Assembly (NCBI GenBank): GCA_004009845.1 | Contig: RMBW01000296.1 | Span: 1 to 14,408 of the forward strand | DNA length: 14,408 nucleotides | Origin: Davidsoniella eucalypti | Lineage: Eukaryota > Ascomycota > Sordariomycetes > Microascales > Ceratocystidaceae | Direction of reading: 5' to 3' | In this document: positions 1 to 8,852 of the stretch, piece by piece | How the letters are laid out: every line of letters starts with the position of its first letter | Position numbering within the stretch: the first letter of the stretch is position 1 | The notes under the pieces: generated by a model | The model's input: the letters and a program-made list of their open reading frames with translations, nothing else | The model's database searches: none | Told to the model about the DNA's origin: nothing | Program-made: the position numbers and the translations under genes

Positions 1-11
1 AGGCCGGTTCC

Positions 12-188
12 TGACACGAACTAGGAAGAGGCAATGGCAAGCAATCTAGAGTAAAGATTTCGATTGATACCGATGAAGGAGAAAGACTAATATCTGTTGG
101 AATACGGCGGGAATGGTCCCTATTTATAACGTTTATCTGGCTAGTATCTTTACTTAGCCAAATACCAACTGGGCCTTAGCCCCTGACA
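12..188 (-). repeat. 3' LTR of element A
   Basis: This 177-bp repeat reads TGTCAGGGGC...TTCGTGTCA on the minus strand, so it has canonical TG...CA ends. It matches the copies at 12070-12248 and 12777-12955 almost throughout but differs by one C/T transition and about four single-base indels. It lies directly downstream of the element A chromodomain and polypurine tract, which makes it the 3' LTR. TATAAATA is on the minus strand at 121-128. The self-primer complement is kept at 64-74. The U3 palindrome seen in the other copies is damaged here (139-159). Only 11 bases lie outside it before the window ends. Confidence 0.93.
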
Positions 189-192
189 TTAG

Positions 193-204
193 CCCCCCCC
201 TCTC
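193..204 (-). other. Polypurine tract of element A
   Basis: On the minus strand this reads GAGA followed by eight G, then CTAA and the TG of the 3' LTR. In LTR retrotransposons this position holds the RNase H-resistant primer for plus-strand DNA synthesis. Element B has the same GA-G8 core with a four-base spacer. Confidence 0.85.
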
Positions 205-209
205 GGATG

Positions 210-3200
210 CTAACTATAATCTAAAACTAATACTAAAATACATTCTGCGCTAATAATGGGGATGGTGGTGGGTAAAAAATGAGGCCCCCCCGTAGGGGTG
301 CATGAAGATGGGCCCCCTGTATTGGGTAGGAAGTCAGCTGATGCTGCTCCAATTAGCGCGCGGTCTAAGAATATGCGCCATGCGAGGGTGTCTTCGATAT
401 GTTTCACTGGTTCCCAAGTAGGGTCTTGGTAGCCGGACCACTTAACCAGTGCTTGTTCATGCCCACGGTATTTCCGTTGGCGGACAATTTCTTCCACGCG
501 GAATTCTCCTTCGGCTATAGCGTCGTCTCCGTATGCTTCTTCTCTTGAGACAGCCTCAGGTTCGTCGTCTTGGATAACCTGTGAGGGTAAGGGTTAGTCC
601 CCGCGTGTCGTACCTTGCTGATGTGGAAGACTGGGTGGACTAGGCCTGGAATGTTAAGTCGGACTGCGTGGGTGCCTATCAGGCCTGTAACCGTGTAGCG
701 GCGAGCTAGCCAATCTAGCTTCTTAGAGGGTCTTTCGGAAGCGATGTTTTCGCATTTCAGGAGGACTATGTCTCCTATCTGAAACTGGGAGGCTGGCTGG
801 CGGCGGCGGTTAGCTGCCGTCTCCTGATAATCCTGTGCTGACGCCATGGCAACCTGTGCGAAACTGGTGGCGTCGCGGATTTTGTCTAGGAAGGCCTGGG
901 CGTCGTGTACCGGGGACTGCGTAGAGGATGGTTCGCTAGTGGGAGATGGCTCGATGATGTCCATGTTGTAACCGTGTGTCGCGAAGAAGGGGGAGATGGC
1001 AGTGCTAGAGACGGTGCGGTTGTTTAGGGCGATCTGTGCTTGTGGAAGGAGATCCGCCCAGTTGTCCTGGGCGAAGGAACAGAATATCCTGAGGAAGGTT
1101 TCAATCTCCTGGTTGCTTCGCTCCTGGGCACCGTCGGTTTGAGGGTGAAAGGCCGTAGAGAGGCGACGTTTGATGTTGAGACGGCGGCATGCTTCTCCCC
1201 AGAATAGTGATGTGAATTGGGGCCGCGGTCTGACACGATGGCTGAGGGAAACCGTGGTGTGCGAATACATGAGTGAATAGAGCGTCAGCTGTTGCTTTCG
1301 CGGAGGTGTCTGACATGGGGATAAGGATCTGCGACTTGGAGAGTCTGTCGGTGACGCCGAGGATGAATGTGTAGTGCTTGGAAGGTGGTAAGGGGCCAAT
1401 GAAGTCCATGGCTAGCTCGGTCCAGTGGCGGTCTGGAACAGGAAGGGGTTTCAAGAGTCCGCGCTTCTGTTCCCGCCAATACTTGCTTTTACCGCATGTA
1501 GTGCAGTTGGCTACGAATTGGCGTACATCGTTGGTGAGTCCTGGCCAGGAGTATTCCCGTGAAACTAGGTCCCGTGTGATTTCGCGGCCAGGGTGTCCAG
1601 ACAAGTGTGAGTCGTGGATAGTCTGGATCAGCTTGGTGCGGAGGGGTTCAAAGCGAGGGATCCATAGTCTGTTACGCCAGCGTAGGAGGCCTCGGTCGTC
1701 GATGGAGCATTCGCTGATTTGCCATTGGAGGCCCCATGCTGAGGGGAATGATCTGGCGCCATCGAGGACAAGGGATCGTGCAAGCCACCATCTATTATTG
1801 GTCTGCAGGGCTTGTGTCCATAGTGAGGTAAGGTCGGCGTCCCCGAAGGGTGAGGGGAGAGTGGACTGTGTGGCTATGTCGTCTGAGGGGATGTCGGCGT
1901 CCGGGATGTTGGACCAAAGGGCGTTGACAACTACTAGGTTGTCTCCTGCTGTTGCGGGGGCGAGGAGTTGGTGTACTCTACTCATGAGCCTGTCGTCACT
2001 GGCATCCTTGGGCATGTCCTGGTCCCTGCGCGATAGTGCGTCGGGGATCACTTGGTCTGTTCCAGGACGGTGTTTAAGCTCAAAGGAAAAGTCCGACAGT
2101 TCGTATCCCCAGCGGCGCTGCCTTTCTGCTAAGGACCTTTTGGTCCTGAAGAATTCCAGGTTGCGATGGTCGGTGAAGACCGTGAAGTGTATACCTAGCA
2201 GGAAGTGTCTCCACTGACGAATGGACCAGTAGATAGCCAGCATTTCCTTATCGTGAATGGGGTAGTTGGATTCTGCTGGCGTGAGTTTCCTAGATAGGAA
2301 GGCAATGGGGTGGTGATGTCCGTCAGGGCCGCGCTGGGTGAGTTCAGCGCCTAGAGCATAGCCTGAGGAGTCAGCGGAGAGGATTGTTTCCCTGTCAGGG
2401 TCGTAGGGGGCTAGTAGAGGAGGAGAGATGAAGGCATCCTTGATGCTGCGGAAAGCTTGGTCGCAGGCAGGGGACCAGACAAAGGGGGTGTCCTTTTTGG
2501 TTAGGTTGGTTAATGGCGCAAGGGTGTCGGATATGCGCGGGACGAAGTCCCTATAGAAGTTTATGAAACCAATAAAGCGGCGGAGTTCAGTTAGAGTGTA
2601 GGGGCGTTCCCAATTGCGAATGGCCTCAGTCTTCTCGGGGTCTGCTCTTATGCCGATACCAGGACCGACTAGGAAGCCTAGGAATTTGATTTCCTTGGCT
2701 GCAAACTCGCACTTCTTGATGTCGAGTTGAAGGTCGGCTTTGTCGAGCGCAGAGACTATTTCCAAGACGAGGTTACGGTGGTCCTGGAGGGAGCCCTTGG
2801 AGTAGATGCATACGTCGTCAATGTAGGCGTCGCAGCTGATGCCATGCCATTTGTCGAGGACTCCGTTAATGCGTCTCTGGAAGGCAGCAGGGGCGTTGGT
2901 TAAGCCGAAAGGGACGACGTTCCACTGGAAGGCACCCAGGGGTGTTCTAAAAGCTGTTATGTGTTCAGAGCCTGGGGCTATGCGGATCCTGTGGAAGGCG
3001 GAGATGACGTCGACTTTCGAGACCCACTCGGAACTGGCGATGCGTTGGAGCGTTTCCCCCATAAGTGGCAGGGGGTACTTATCTTTGATGGAGGCGTCAT
3101 TGACACCACGATAATCGATGCAAAAGCGTACACCACCTCCTGGTTTATTGACGAACAGTACGGACGAGCCATATTCGGAGTTGGCTGGTCCTATGAACTG

Positions 3201-3222
3201 AGACTGTTTGAGACCTTCCAGG
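210..3222 (-). pseudogene. Element A pol, 3' part: reverse transcriptase, RNase H, integrase, chromodomain (frameshifted)
   Basis: This is the downstream part of a Ty3/Gypsy polyprotein that copies element RNA into DNA and integrates it. In minus-strand order it shows the RT fingers (VLFVNKPGGG), the catalytic YIDD (2814-2825), RNase H (SADSSGYALG; later TDHRNLE), an HHCC integrase zinc finger (HDSHLSGHPG ... CTTCGKSK), the integrase core with D in MDFIGP (1404-1406), D in SDRGP (1228-1230) and E in QERSNQ, then a GPY/F-like region and a C-terminal chromodomain (VKWSGYQDPTWEP). The frame runs unbroken from 3222 to about 1250. It is then broken by apparent one-base losses near 1246-1248, 1219-1222 and 585-587, each in a G/C run; no in-frame nonsense codon was seen. 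The upstream part lies at 9222-9945, separated by insertion of element B. The two parts meet in the same frame at the CTG codon inside the CCAGG target duplication. Confidence 0.93.
3218..3222. repeat. Target site duplication of element B, left copy (CCAGG)
   Basis: CCAGG directly precedes the TG of the 5' LTR and is repeated directly after the CA of the 3' LTR at 9222-9226. A 5-bp duplication is typical of Ty3/Gypsy integrases. It shows that B entered by integration and that both ends are undisturbed. Confidence 0.95.
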
Positions 3223-3249
3223 TGAAAGGATCTAGGACCCAATCTTGTT

Positions 3250-3271
3250 GGCTGTGGTATCTACCACAGCC
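3250..3271. promoter_or_regulatory. U3 palindrome upstream of the TATA box of element B
   Basis: GGCTGTGGTA-TC-TACCACAGCC is a perfect inverted repeat ending 12 bp before TATATAA. Its position suggests a binding site for a dimeric regulator or a cruciform. Element A has an unrelated palindrome at the matching place. The 3' LTR copy is at 9058-9079. Function is inferred from position only. Confidence 0.6.
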
Positions 3272-3283
3272 GTTACTTTTGTC

Positions 3284-3290
3284 TATATAA
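3284..3290 (+). promoter_or_regulatory. TATA box of element B LTR
   Basis: TATATAA lies in the middle of the LTR, 57 bp before ATCTTCTTTAA (3341-3351). That sequence is the presumed 5' end of the RNA because it is complementary to the primer-binding site. The 3' LTR has the same box. Confidence 0.75.
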
Positions 3291-3339
3291 GGAGGCCGTC
3301 TCCCCTCCTTATTCTTGTCTAGTTCTTTTCTTCCCTCTC

Positions 3340-3351
3340 TATCTTCTTTAA
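3340..3351 (+). other. Self-primer sequence of element B (presumed 5' end of the RNA)
   Basis: TATCTTCTTTAA is exactly complementary over 12 bases to 3417-3428, three bases inside the 5' LTR. In S. pombe Tf1 the first 11 nt of the transcript fold back onto such a site and prime minus-strand DNA. The spacing from TATA fits a transcription start here. The role is inferred from complementarity and position. Confidence 0.7.
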
Positions 3352-3416
3352 CCTCGTCAAATACTATATCTCTTCTACTTCTGCAAGCCTCGTTCTCGTC
3401 GTAGATCGTCACACCT

Positions 3417-3428
3417 TTAAAGAAGATA
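3417..3428 (+). other. Primer-binding site of element B (self-priming type)
   Basis: TTAAAGAAGATA starts three bases after the LTR end and pairs perfectly with 3340-3351. The usual TGG start of a site pairing with a tRNA CCA end is missing, which supports self-priming. Confidence 0.7.
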
Positions 3429-3735
3429 CCTGATTCTCTTATTGTTGACTGTTCAACACGATTCGTCTTGTCCTCTCTCTTTGCTTTCACTTTGTCAGAT
3501 TCAGACAACTCCTTGTTATAACTCTCTTCGCACCCAAGACCATACTACAAAGTTTGGAATAAACTCTTTCTCTTAAGCCAGTTGACTTCTCGTTACTGCA
3601 GAACTTGTTTCTTGCGTCGTAGCGAGTTTTTCACGGTAAAGTTTGAGCGTTTTGGAAAAGCTTTACTGTTTGCTCTCGCTTGTGAGGAGTCTTTCACATC
3701 TAGTTGTGTAAACTCACATTTTGTCTGCCCCCACC
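3429..3735 (+). other. Untranslated leader of element B
   Basis: These 307 bases separate the primer site from the gag ATG. I see no ATG in them, so a scanning ribosome would reach gag first. The stretch is CT-rich in places and contains an AATAAA (about 3558-3563) that could in principle act as an early poly(A) signal. No coding sequence, repeat or convincing intron was seen. Packaging signals may lie here but cannot be identified by eye. Confidence 0.6.
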
Positions 3736-5259
3736 ATGATTTTCCTCAACTTTCTCCTCTTTTTTCTCGCTTTTTCCTTCCTGGGTTACACCAGTCAGTG
3801 CTGTGCACGATGGTGCCAGGAACGTTACCCCGCCGGTTCGCCCGTCGTGCGTCATCAGCGCACCAGGCTACCCCGCTCTGCCCGTCGTTTGGTCCGCGCC
3901 CCAGGATGGTGCTATCTGTCCTTGTTTCGAAGATCCGCTCGGCCAGCTATCGCCAAACTCCTCGGCCCCTTCCCAACCGGGCCTCAAATTGCATTACATG
4001 AGTCCTCGTTCCACGACCACTTGGGTCACATCCGTTTCTCCCTTTCTGTTCTGGTCGGCCATAGCGAGCCAGCCCACGCTCGTTTCGATTCCGAGCCTGC
4101 TGCCCGTGCTCGTGTCCTTCGCTTCCTCTTCAACAATAGAATGTTGGGCATTGGAGCAGGTGCGTCAGACCTTTCGAGCTTCGAAAACCAGCTCAAGGCT
4201 GAACACCTCCGCCAGCAGACTCTCGATGTGCAGATTTCCATTGCCGAAAAGGAAGTTCGGCTAGCTGAGTTACAAGCCAAACTGCCCCAGAAATCCACTA
4301 CCAGATTCTCGTTACCTGATGCCTCCAAGTTCTCAGGAGACAAGCGGGAATATTCAGCCTGGAGGTGTGAAATGGAAGGCAAGATTGCTGCCGATGGAAC
4401 CGTTATCGGCTCTCAACGGAATATCTGCTCCTATATCTACTCGCGACTTTCGACAAAAATTATGATGCAAATCGAACCATGGTACAAGCAAGTCCAATTG
4501 CAGTCCCGGCCGTACGAGGAATTCCTTGCTGAGCTGGACAAGATGTTCATTGACCCCCATGTTACGGTCAGAGCGTTGGAAGAGCTCCACGAGCTTCGGC
4601 AAGGCCGCAAAGAACCATTTTCCGACTTCATCCAACGGTTCCAAAAGCTCCGCCTGCTAGCTGGGGTCACTGTCGACGTACACAGCATCGGGTATCTCTC
4701 CAGAGCAATCTACCCCGATCTTGCCCGACGTGCTGACCATGCGTTCGACGAAACCCGGCTGGAACAAGTCATCAATGGTCTGCAGCGTGCCGCTACTCGC
4801 ATGGAACTGCATCCGTTCGCACCCAGCCAGCCCCCCTCAAGCAGTCATCATTTTCCAAGTCGTCCACCCAGGTCGTCTAACAACCCTCATGTTTTGTCCC
4901 CCACTCCCCGTCCATCAGTCGACTCTGACGCCATGGACTGGGTCCCCTCTCGTCGTCTTGCCACAACGGATCGTCCAGCCAACTCTGAACGCCCCGCCAG
5001 GCTAACTGCTGCGGAAAAGGAGAAGCTTAAGGCAGAAGGCGGTTGTTTCCGCTGCAGACAAATTGGCCATACCTACCACAACTGCCCTACTCTCCGCCCG
5101 GCTGTTGTCAGAGCACAGGCTGCCGCTACCCAACCCATTGCCACGTCCTCTGGTGAGTCAGAAGTTTCGCAGAGACTAGCTGCCCTCGAACAAGCCCTGT
5201 CCAACCGCGCTGTCATCCTGTCCGACAACTACTCTGAAGACGGCGAGACGGATTTTTGA
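3736..5259 (+). CDS. gag: Element B Gag polyprotein with hydrophobic N-terminus and one CCHC zinc knuckle
   Basis: Gag forms the virus-like particle and packages element RNA. The ATG at 3736 has a good context (CCACCATGA) and gives 507 residues. Residues 1-18 are strongly hydrophobic, like a signal anchor. Residues 57-146 form a module shared with element A Gag (GWCYL, LLGPFP, FHDHL motifs). About 150-187 has a charged, heptad-like pattern suggesting a coiled coil. About 200-345 resembles a retrotransposon capsid region. A Pro/Ser-rich linker follows, then one CX2CX4HX4C knuckle at residues 437-450 (C437, C440, H445, C450). The frame ends GAT TTT TGA. Pol overlaps by about 19 bases in the -1 frame, so Gag-Pol probably arises by ribosomal slippage at the T run. 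The N-terminal hydrophobic segment is unusual for a Gag. Confidence 0.9.
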   Translation: MIFLNFLLFFLAFSFLGYTSQCCARWCQERYPAGSPVVRHQRTRLPRSARRLVRAPGWCYLSLFRRSARPAIAKLLGPFPTGPQIALHESSFHDHLGHIRFSLSVLVGHSEPAHARFDSEPAARARVLRFLFNNRMLGIGAGASDLSSFENQLKAEHLRQQTLDVQISIAEKEVRLAELQAKLPQKSTTRFSLPDASKFSGDKREYSAWRCEMEGKIAADGTVIGSQRNICSYIYSRLSTKIMMQIEPWYKQVQLQSRPYEEFLAELDKMFIDPHVTVRALEELHELRQGRKEPFSDFIQRFQKLRLLAGVTVDVHSIGYLSRAIYPDLARRADHAFDETRLEQVINGLQRAATRMELHPFAPSQPPSSSHHFPSRPPRSSNNPHVLSPTPRPSVDSDAMDWVPSRRLATTDRPANSERPARLTAAEKEKLKAEGGCFRCRQIGHTYHNCPTLRPAVVRAQAAATQPIATSSGESEVSQRLAALEQALSNRAVILSDNYSEDGETDF

Positions 5260-8200
5260 TTGCCCGGGAAAAGTCGCTCCCCGGTGTAAGTACACAGCAA
5301 GGAGATCTGATAGCCCAAGAAAAGATGAATGCGCAAGGATTGTATTTAGATGTCAGTTTAAATAAATATAGTACTCGTGCCTTCATCGATTCTGGCTGTC
5401 TCTGCCTAGCTGCTGTACCCCCGCGCCTTGTGAAGTATGCTGAAGTCACTGCTCCGATTACCCCTCGAATGGTTGAGCAGGTGTCTACTTCACAAGACCC
5501 ACCACTTATTGACAAAATAGCCAAGTTCTCCCTCTCTATTGATGACCATACCGAAACCCTTTGGGCGTACGTTATCCCCGGTCAGCTTGAAGATTTAATT
5601 CTCGGGCAACGTTGGCTCCTCGACCATGACATTCATTTAACCCCGAACTCAGGACCAATTGTTTTGCCAAAATCTTCAGAGATGGATGCTGCTGTTTTTC
5701 AGAAGCTGGCGACCACCGAGAAGTTGACCATTTACGCAGTCACTGCTAAGGACGTCGCCGATGCGCTCGAAGCCAAGGACAAGGAACGACCGCCGGTTCC
5801 CAACTGGTTGAAGCCGGTGGCTTCTGCCTTTGAGCCGAAGCGCGCAGTCGAGTTACCACCTCATCGCCCGGGTGTAGATCTTGAGATCCAACTATTAGAA
5901 GGAAAGTTACCCCCTCCCCAGTCCCTTAGATCTATGTCTCGGCTAGAGCTCCTTGCTCTTCAGAAAGTTCTGGACGAGCTTATGGAAGCTGGCCGCATTC
6001 GTGACACGAAGTCTAACGTTGGTGCTCCAGTATTGTTCGTTCGTAAACCAGGCGGCGGTATCAGGTTCTGTGTCGATTATAGGGCCATCAACGCTATCTC
6101 CAAGAAGGATGCATACCCTCTCCCGCGTATCCAAGATACCTTACGCCGGATTTCCGAAAGTAAATGGGTTACCAAACTGGATGTTATAGCCGCCTTTCAC
6201 CGTATCAGAATCGCCCCTGGCTCCGAAGAACTCACAGCATTTCGTACGCCGCTGGGTGCCTTTGAATGGACCGTAGTTCCTTTTGGCCTTTCCAATGCAC
6301 CTGCCGCTTTCCAGCGTTACATCAACAGCGTGCTACGAAAATGGCTGGGTATAAACTGTGATGCCTACATCGACGACATAGATGTAACTTCCAACGGGAC
6401 TTTGGAGGAACACAAGAAGCTAGTCCTGGAGATTGTCTCTGCTTTAGATGCTGCTGGCTTACAGCTTGACCTGCGGAAATGTGTATTCGCAGCGAAAGAA
6501 ATCAAGTTCTTGGGTTTCATTGTTGGACCTAGTGTCGGCATTAAGGCCGACCCCGAGAAGACTGAAGCCATCCGCAACTGGGAGCAGCCGAAGACTCTGA
6601 AAGGACTACGCGGATTTTTGGGTTTCATTAACTTCTATCGAGACTTTGTTCCTCATGCCTCCGCCATCTTGTCTCCGCTGGTTGCCCTTACCAAGAAAGA
6701 TGTGCCGTTCGACTGGACGCCTGAGTGCTCCAAGGCTTTTGAGGAAATTAAGTCCGCGTTTATTTCTCCCCCGGTGCTAGCACCTTTCGATCCTGACCGA
6801 GAAACCGTAGTGTCCACAGACGCTTCTGGATACGCCCTTGGTGCTGAACTATCACAACGAAGCCCCGACGGCCTATTCAGACCTGTTGCGTTTTTATCTC
6901 GCAAGCTCTCTCCGGCAGAAGCCAACTATCCTATTCACGACAAGGAAATGCTGGCTGTCTACTGGGCAATCCGTGAGTGGCGTCATTTCCTGCTTGGAAC
7001 CGAGTTTGTAGTATACACTGATCACTTGAACTTGGAATATTTCCGCACGAAACGCATTCTCGGTGAACGACAGAGACGCTGGGCCTACGAACTGTCAGAT
7101 TTCTCCTTCTCTCTCCGCCATCGTCCTGGCACTGCTCAAGTAGTTCCTGACGCCCTTTCACGACGGGATCAGGACATGCCACACGACGCCACCGACGACA
7201 GACTAGCCAGCCGAGACCACCAAATGCTGAAAACGCTTCCCGGCAGTCCTGACTTGGTCGTTGTTGGCGCTATGTGGGCACAGGACCCAGACAAGGACAT
7301 TTCTACAGACGAACAAGTTCGCACCACGGTATTAGTGTCTCCATTTCAAGACCCAGAACTGTCCCAGCTCTGGATGGACGCACTAAAGCACAACAACCGT
7401 TGGTGGCTTGCTCGTGATCTCGTCAAATCAGGTGCACGAACTTTTCCTCCCGCTTGGGGACTGCAATGGCAGATCAGCGAATGCCGACTTGACGATAAAG
7501 GTTTACTCCGCTGGCGCGACCGCTTATGGATTCCACGTTTTGAACCCCTCCGCACTAAATTAATTCAGAACATTCACGATTCTTATTTGGCAGGCCACCC
7601 TGGTCGTAACATTACCCGCGATCTGGTCTCTCGAGAATATGCTTGGCCTGGATTAACTTCGGACGTGCGCAGGTTTGTTTCGAATTGCTCTACTTGTGGT
7701 AAAAGCAAGATTTGGCGCGAACAAAAACGTGGTTTACTTAAGCCGTTGCCAGTGCCAGCACGGCCCTGGACAGAGCTGGCCATGGACTTTATTGGCCCTC
7801 TACCAGAGTCCCGCGGCTGCACAGCAATCTTAGGAGTCACCGATCGTCTTACCAAGTCGCAAGTGTTGATTCCAATGAAGTCTACCTCCTCTCGTGATAC
7901 TGCAGAGGCCCTTCTGGTAAACGTATTCTCCCATCATGGATTTCCTTCAGCAATAGTTTCTGACCGTGGCCCCCAATTTGCGCATTTATTTTGGGGAGAA
8001 GTTTGCAGGCGCCTAGGCATCAAGCGACGTTTGTCCACCGCTTTCCACCCACAAACCGACGGAGCCCAAGAAAGAAGTAATCAGGAAATCGAAGCCTATA
8101 TTCGCAACTTCTGTTCTTTTGCTCAAAACGACTGGGCAGATCTCCTGCCGCAAGCGCAGCTTGCTCTCAACAACAGGATCGCATCAAGCACCGGCATGTC

Positions 8201-8852
8201 CCCCTTCTTCGCCAACCACGGTTTCAACATCGATATCATCGAGCCGTCGACTCAAGGGCTGCCTGCTTCTGCTGGATCTCCAGTCGAGGGTGCACAGCAG
8301 TGGCTAAGCAAGCTACGCGATGCCATGGCCTTTGCCCGCGCCTCTCTTGCTGCTGCTCAAGAAGCGCAGGAGAGAGCCTCGAACCGCCACCGTCAGCCAG
8401 CTGAGAAGTTCCATGTGGGTGATACAGTGTATCTTAGTACTAAAAACATTTCCACAGCTCGTCCCTCTCGCAAACTCGATTGGCTAGCCAAACGCTACAA
8501 AGTCACAGGACTAGTAGGTAGCCACGTGGTCAAGCTCAATGTCCCAGGCAACATTTGGCCAAGTTTTCATGTCAGCATGGTGCGCCGAGCCGCTAATGAT
8601 CCGCTCCCCTCTCAAGTCTTACAAGATGATGAGCCGGGGCCGGTGACGGAGCGTGAAGCAGCTTCGAATCCTGACCTGGTAGCTGGCGAATGGAGGGTAG
8701 AGAGTATTTTAAAGACACGTAAAAATCGACGAGCAGAGCAGGCGTTAGTCAAGTGGTTAGGTTACGAAGACGCTACCTGGGAACCCCTCATTCACGTTAA
8801 GGATACCTTAGCTTGGAAAATCTTCGCAGAGGCGAATGGTCGCTCGGATTGA
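5238..8852 (+). CDS. pol: Element B Pol polyprotein: protease, RT, RNase H, integrase, chromodomain
   Basis: The open frame begins after a stop at 5235-5237 and needs no start of its own, since it sits -1 to gag and is probably made as a Gag-Pol fusion. Counting from 5256 (1198 residues), there is an aspartic protease DSG (45-47), RT with FVRKPGGG and catalytic YIDD (371-374), RNase H with D522 in STDASGYALG, an HHCC integrase finger (HDSYLAGHPG ... CSTCGKSK), and the integrase triad D844, D903, E939, with 35 residues between the last two as in DD35E enzymes. A GPY/F-like region and a C-terminal chromodomain (about 1145-1190, VKWLGYEDATWEP) follow; chromodomains in this family steer integration to modified histones. 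Every expected catalytic residue is present and the frame is unbroken. One oddity is that YIDD is followed by IDVTS rather than the usual hydrophobic-x-hydrophobic-Y pattern. Confidence 0.95.
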   Translation, partial: RRRDGFLIAREKSLPGVSTQQGDLIAQEKMNAQGLYLDVSLNKYSTRAFIDSGCLCLAAVPPRLVKYAEVTAPITPRMVEQVSTSQDPPLIDKIAKFSLSIDDHTETLWAYVIPGQLEDLILGQRWLLDHDIHLTPNSGPIVLPKSSEMDAAVFQKLATTEKLTIYAVTAKDVADALEAKDKERPPVPNWLKPVASAFEPKRAVELPPHRPGVDLEIQLLEGKLPPPQSLRSMSRLELLALQKVLDELMEAGRIRDTKSNVGAPVLFVRKPGGGIRFCVDYRAINAISKKDAYPLPRIQDTLRRISESKWVTKLDVIAAFHRIRIAPGSEELTAFRTPLGAFEWTVVPFGLSNAPAAFQRYINSVLRKWLGINCDAYIDDIDVTSNGTLEEHKKLVLEIVSALDAAGLQLDLRKCVFAAKEIKFLGFIVGPSVGIKADPEKTEAIRNWEQPKTLKGLRGFLGFINFYRDFVPHASAILSPLVALTKKDVPFDWTPECSKAFEEIKSAFISPPVLAPFDPDRETVVSTDASGYALGAELSQRSPDGLFRPVAFLSRKLSPAEANYPIHDKEMLAVYWAIREWRHFLLGTEFVVYTDHLNLEYFRTKRILGERQRRWAYELSDFSFSLRHRPGTAQVVPDALSRRDQDMPHDATDDRLASRDHQMLKTLPGSPDLVVVGAMWAQDPDKDISTDEQVRTTVLVSPFQDPELSQLWMDALKHNNRWWLARDLVKSGARTFPPAWGLQWQISECRLDDKGLLRWRDRLWIPRFEPLRTKLIQNIHDSYLAGHPGRNITRDLVSREYAWPGLTSDVRRFVSNCSTCGKSKIWREQKRGLLKPLPVPARPWTELAMDFIGPLPESRGCTAILGVTDRLTKSQVLIPMKSTSSRDTAEALLVNVFSHHGFPSAIVSDRGPQFAHLFWGEVCRRLGIKRRLSTAFHPQTDGAQERSNQEIEAYIRNFCSFAQNDWADLLPQAQLALNNRIASSTGMSPFFANHGFNIDIIEPSTQGLPASAGSPVEGAQQWLSKLRDAMAFARASLAAAQEAQERASNRHRQPAEKFHVGDTVYLSTKNISTARPSRKLDWLAKRYKVTGLVGSHVVKLNVPGNIWPSFHVSMVRRAANDPLPSQVLQDDEPGPVTEREAASNPDLVAGEWRVESILKTRKNRRAEQALVKWLGYEDATWEPLIHVKDTLAWKIFAEANGRSD
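5253..5259 (+). promoter_or_regulatory. Probable -1 frameshift site between gag and pol of element B
   Basis: Gag ends GAT TTT TGA. A tRNA-Phe on TTT (5254-5256) can slip one base back onto TTT (5253-5255), after which TTG ATT GCC continues in the pol frame. Element A ends gag with the same GAT TTT T before its stop, and its pol is also -1. Conservation of the T run in two divergent elements supports a programmed event; efficiency and any downstream stimulator are unknown. Confidence 0.65.

Larger units (their letters stand above)
3223..3413 (+). repeat. 5' LTR of element B
   Basis: This 191-bp repeat has TG...CA ends and is identical by eye to 9031-9221. U3 carries a perfect 10-bp inverted repeat with a 2-base loop (3250-3271) and the TATATAA box (3284-3290). 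The likely R start is near 3340-3341, where TATCTTCTTTAA pairs with the primer site just inside the LTR. Confidence 0.96.

Noticed and set aside
1..11. Continuation of element C pol to the left of element A
   Set aside because: The eleven bases read on the minus strand could continue a pol frame, but this is too short to support a feature.
1378..2217. A 279-codon plus-strand open frame
   Set aside because: It lies antisense to the integrase, RNase H and RT of element A and has no recognisable domain. It is a shadow of the minus-strand pol.
3414..3431. tRNA primer-binding site
   Set aside because: Neither element has the TGG start expected opposite a tRNA CCA end, and exact self-complementarity explains the site better. 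A search against tRNAs was not possible.
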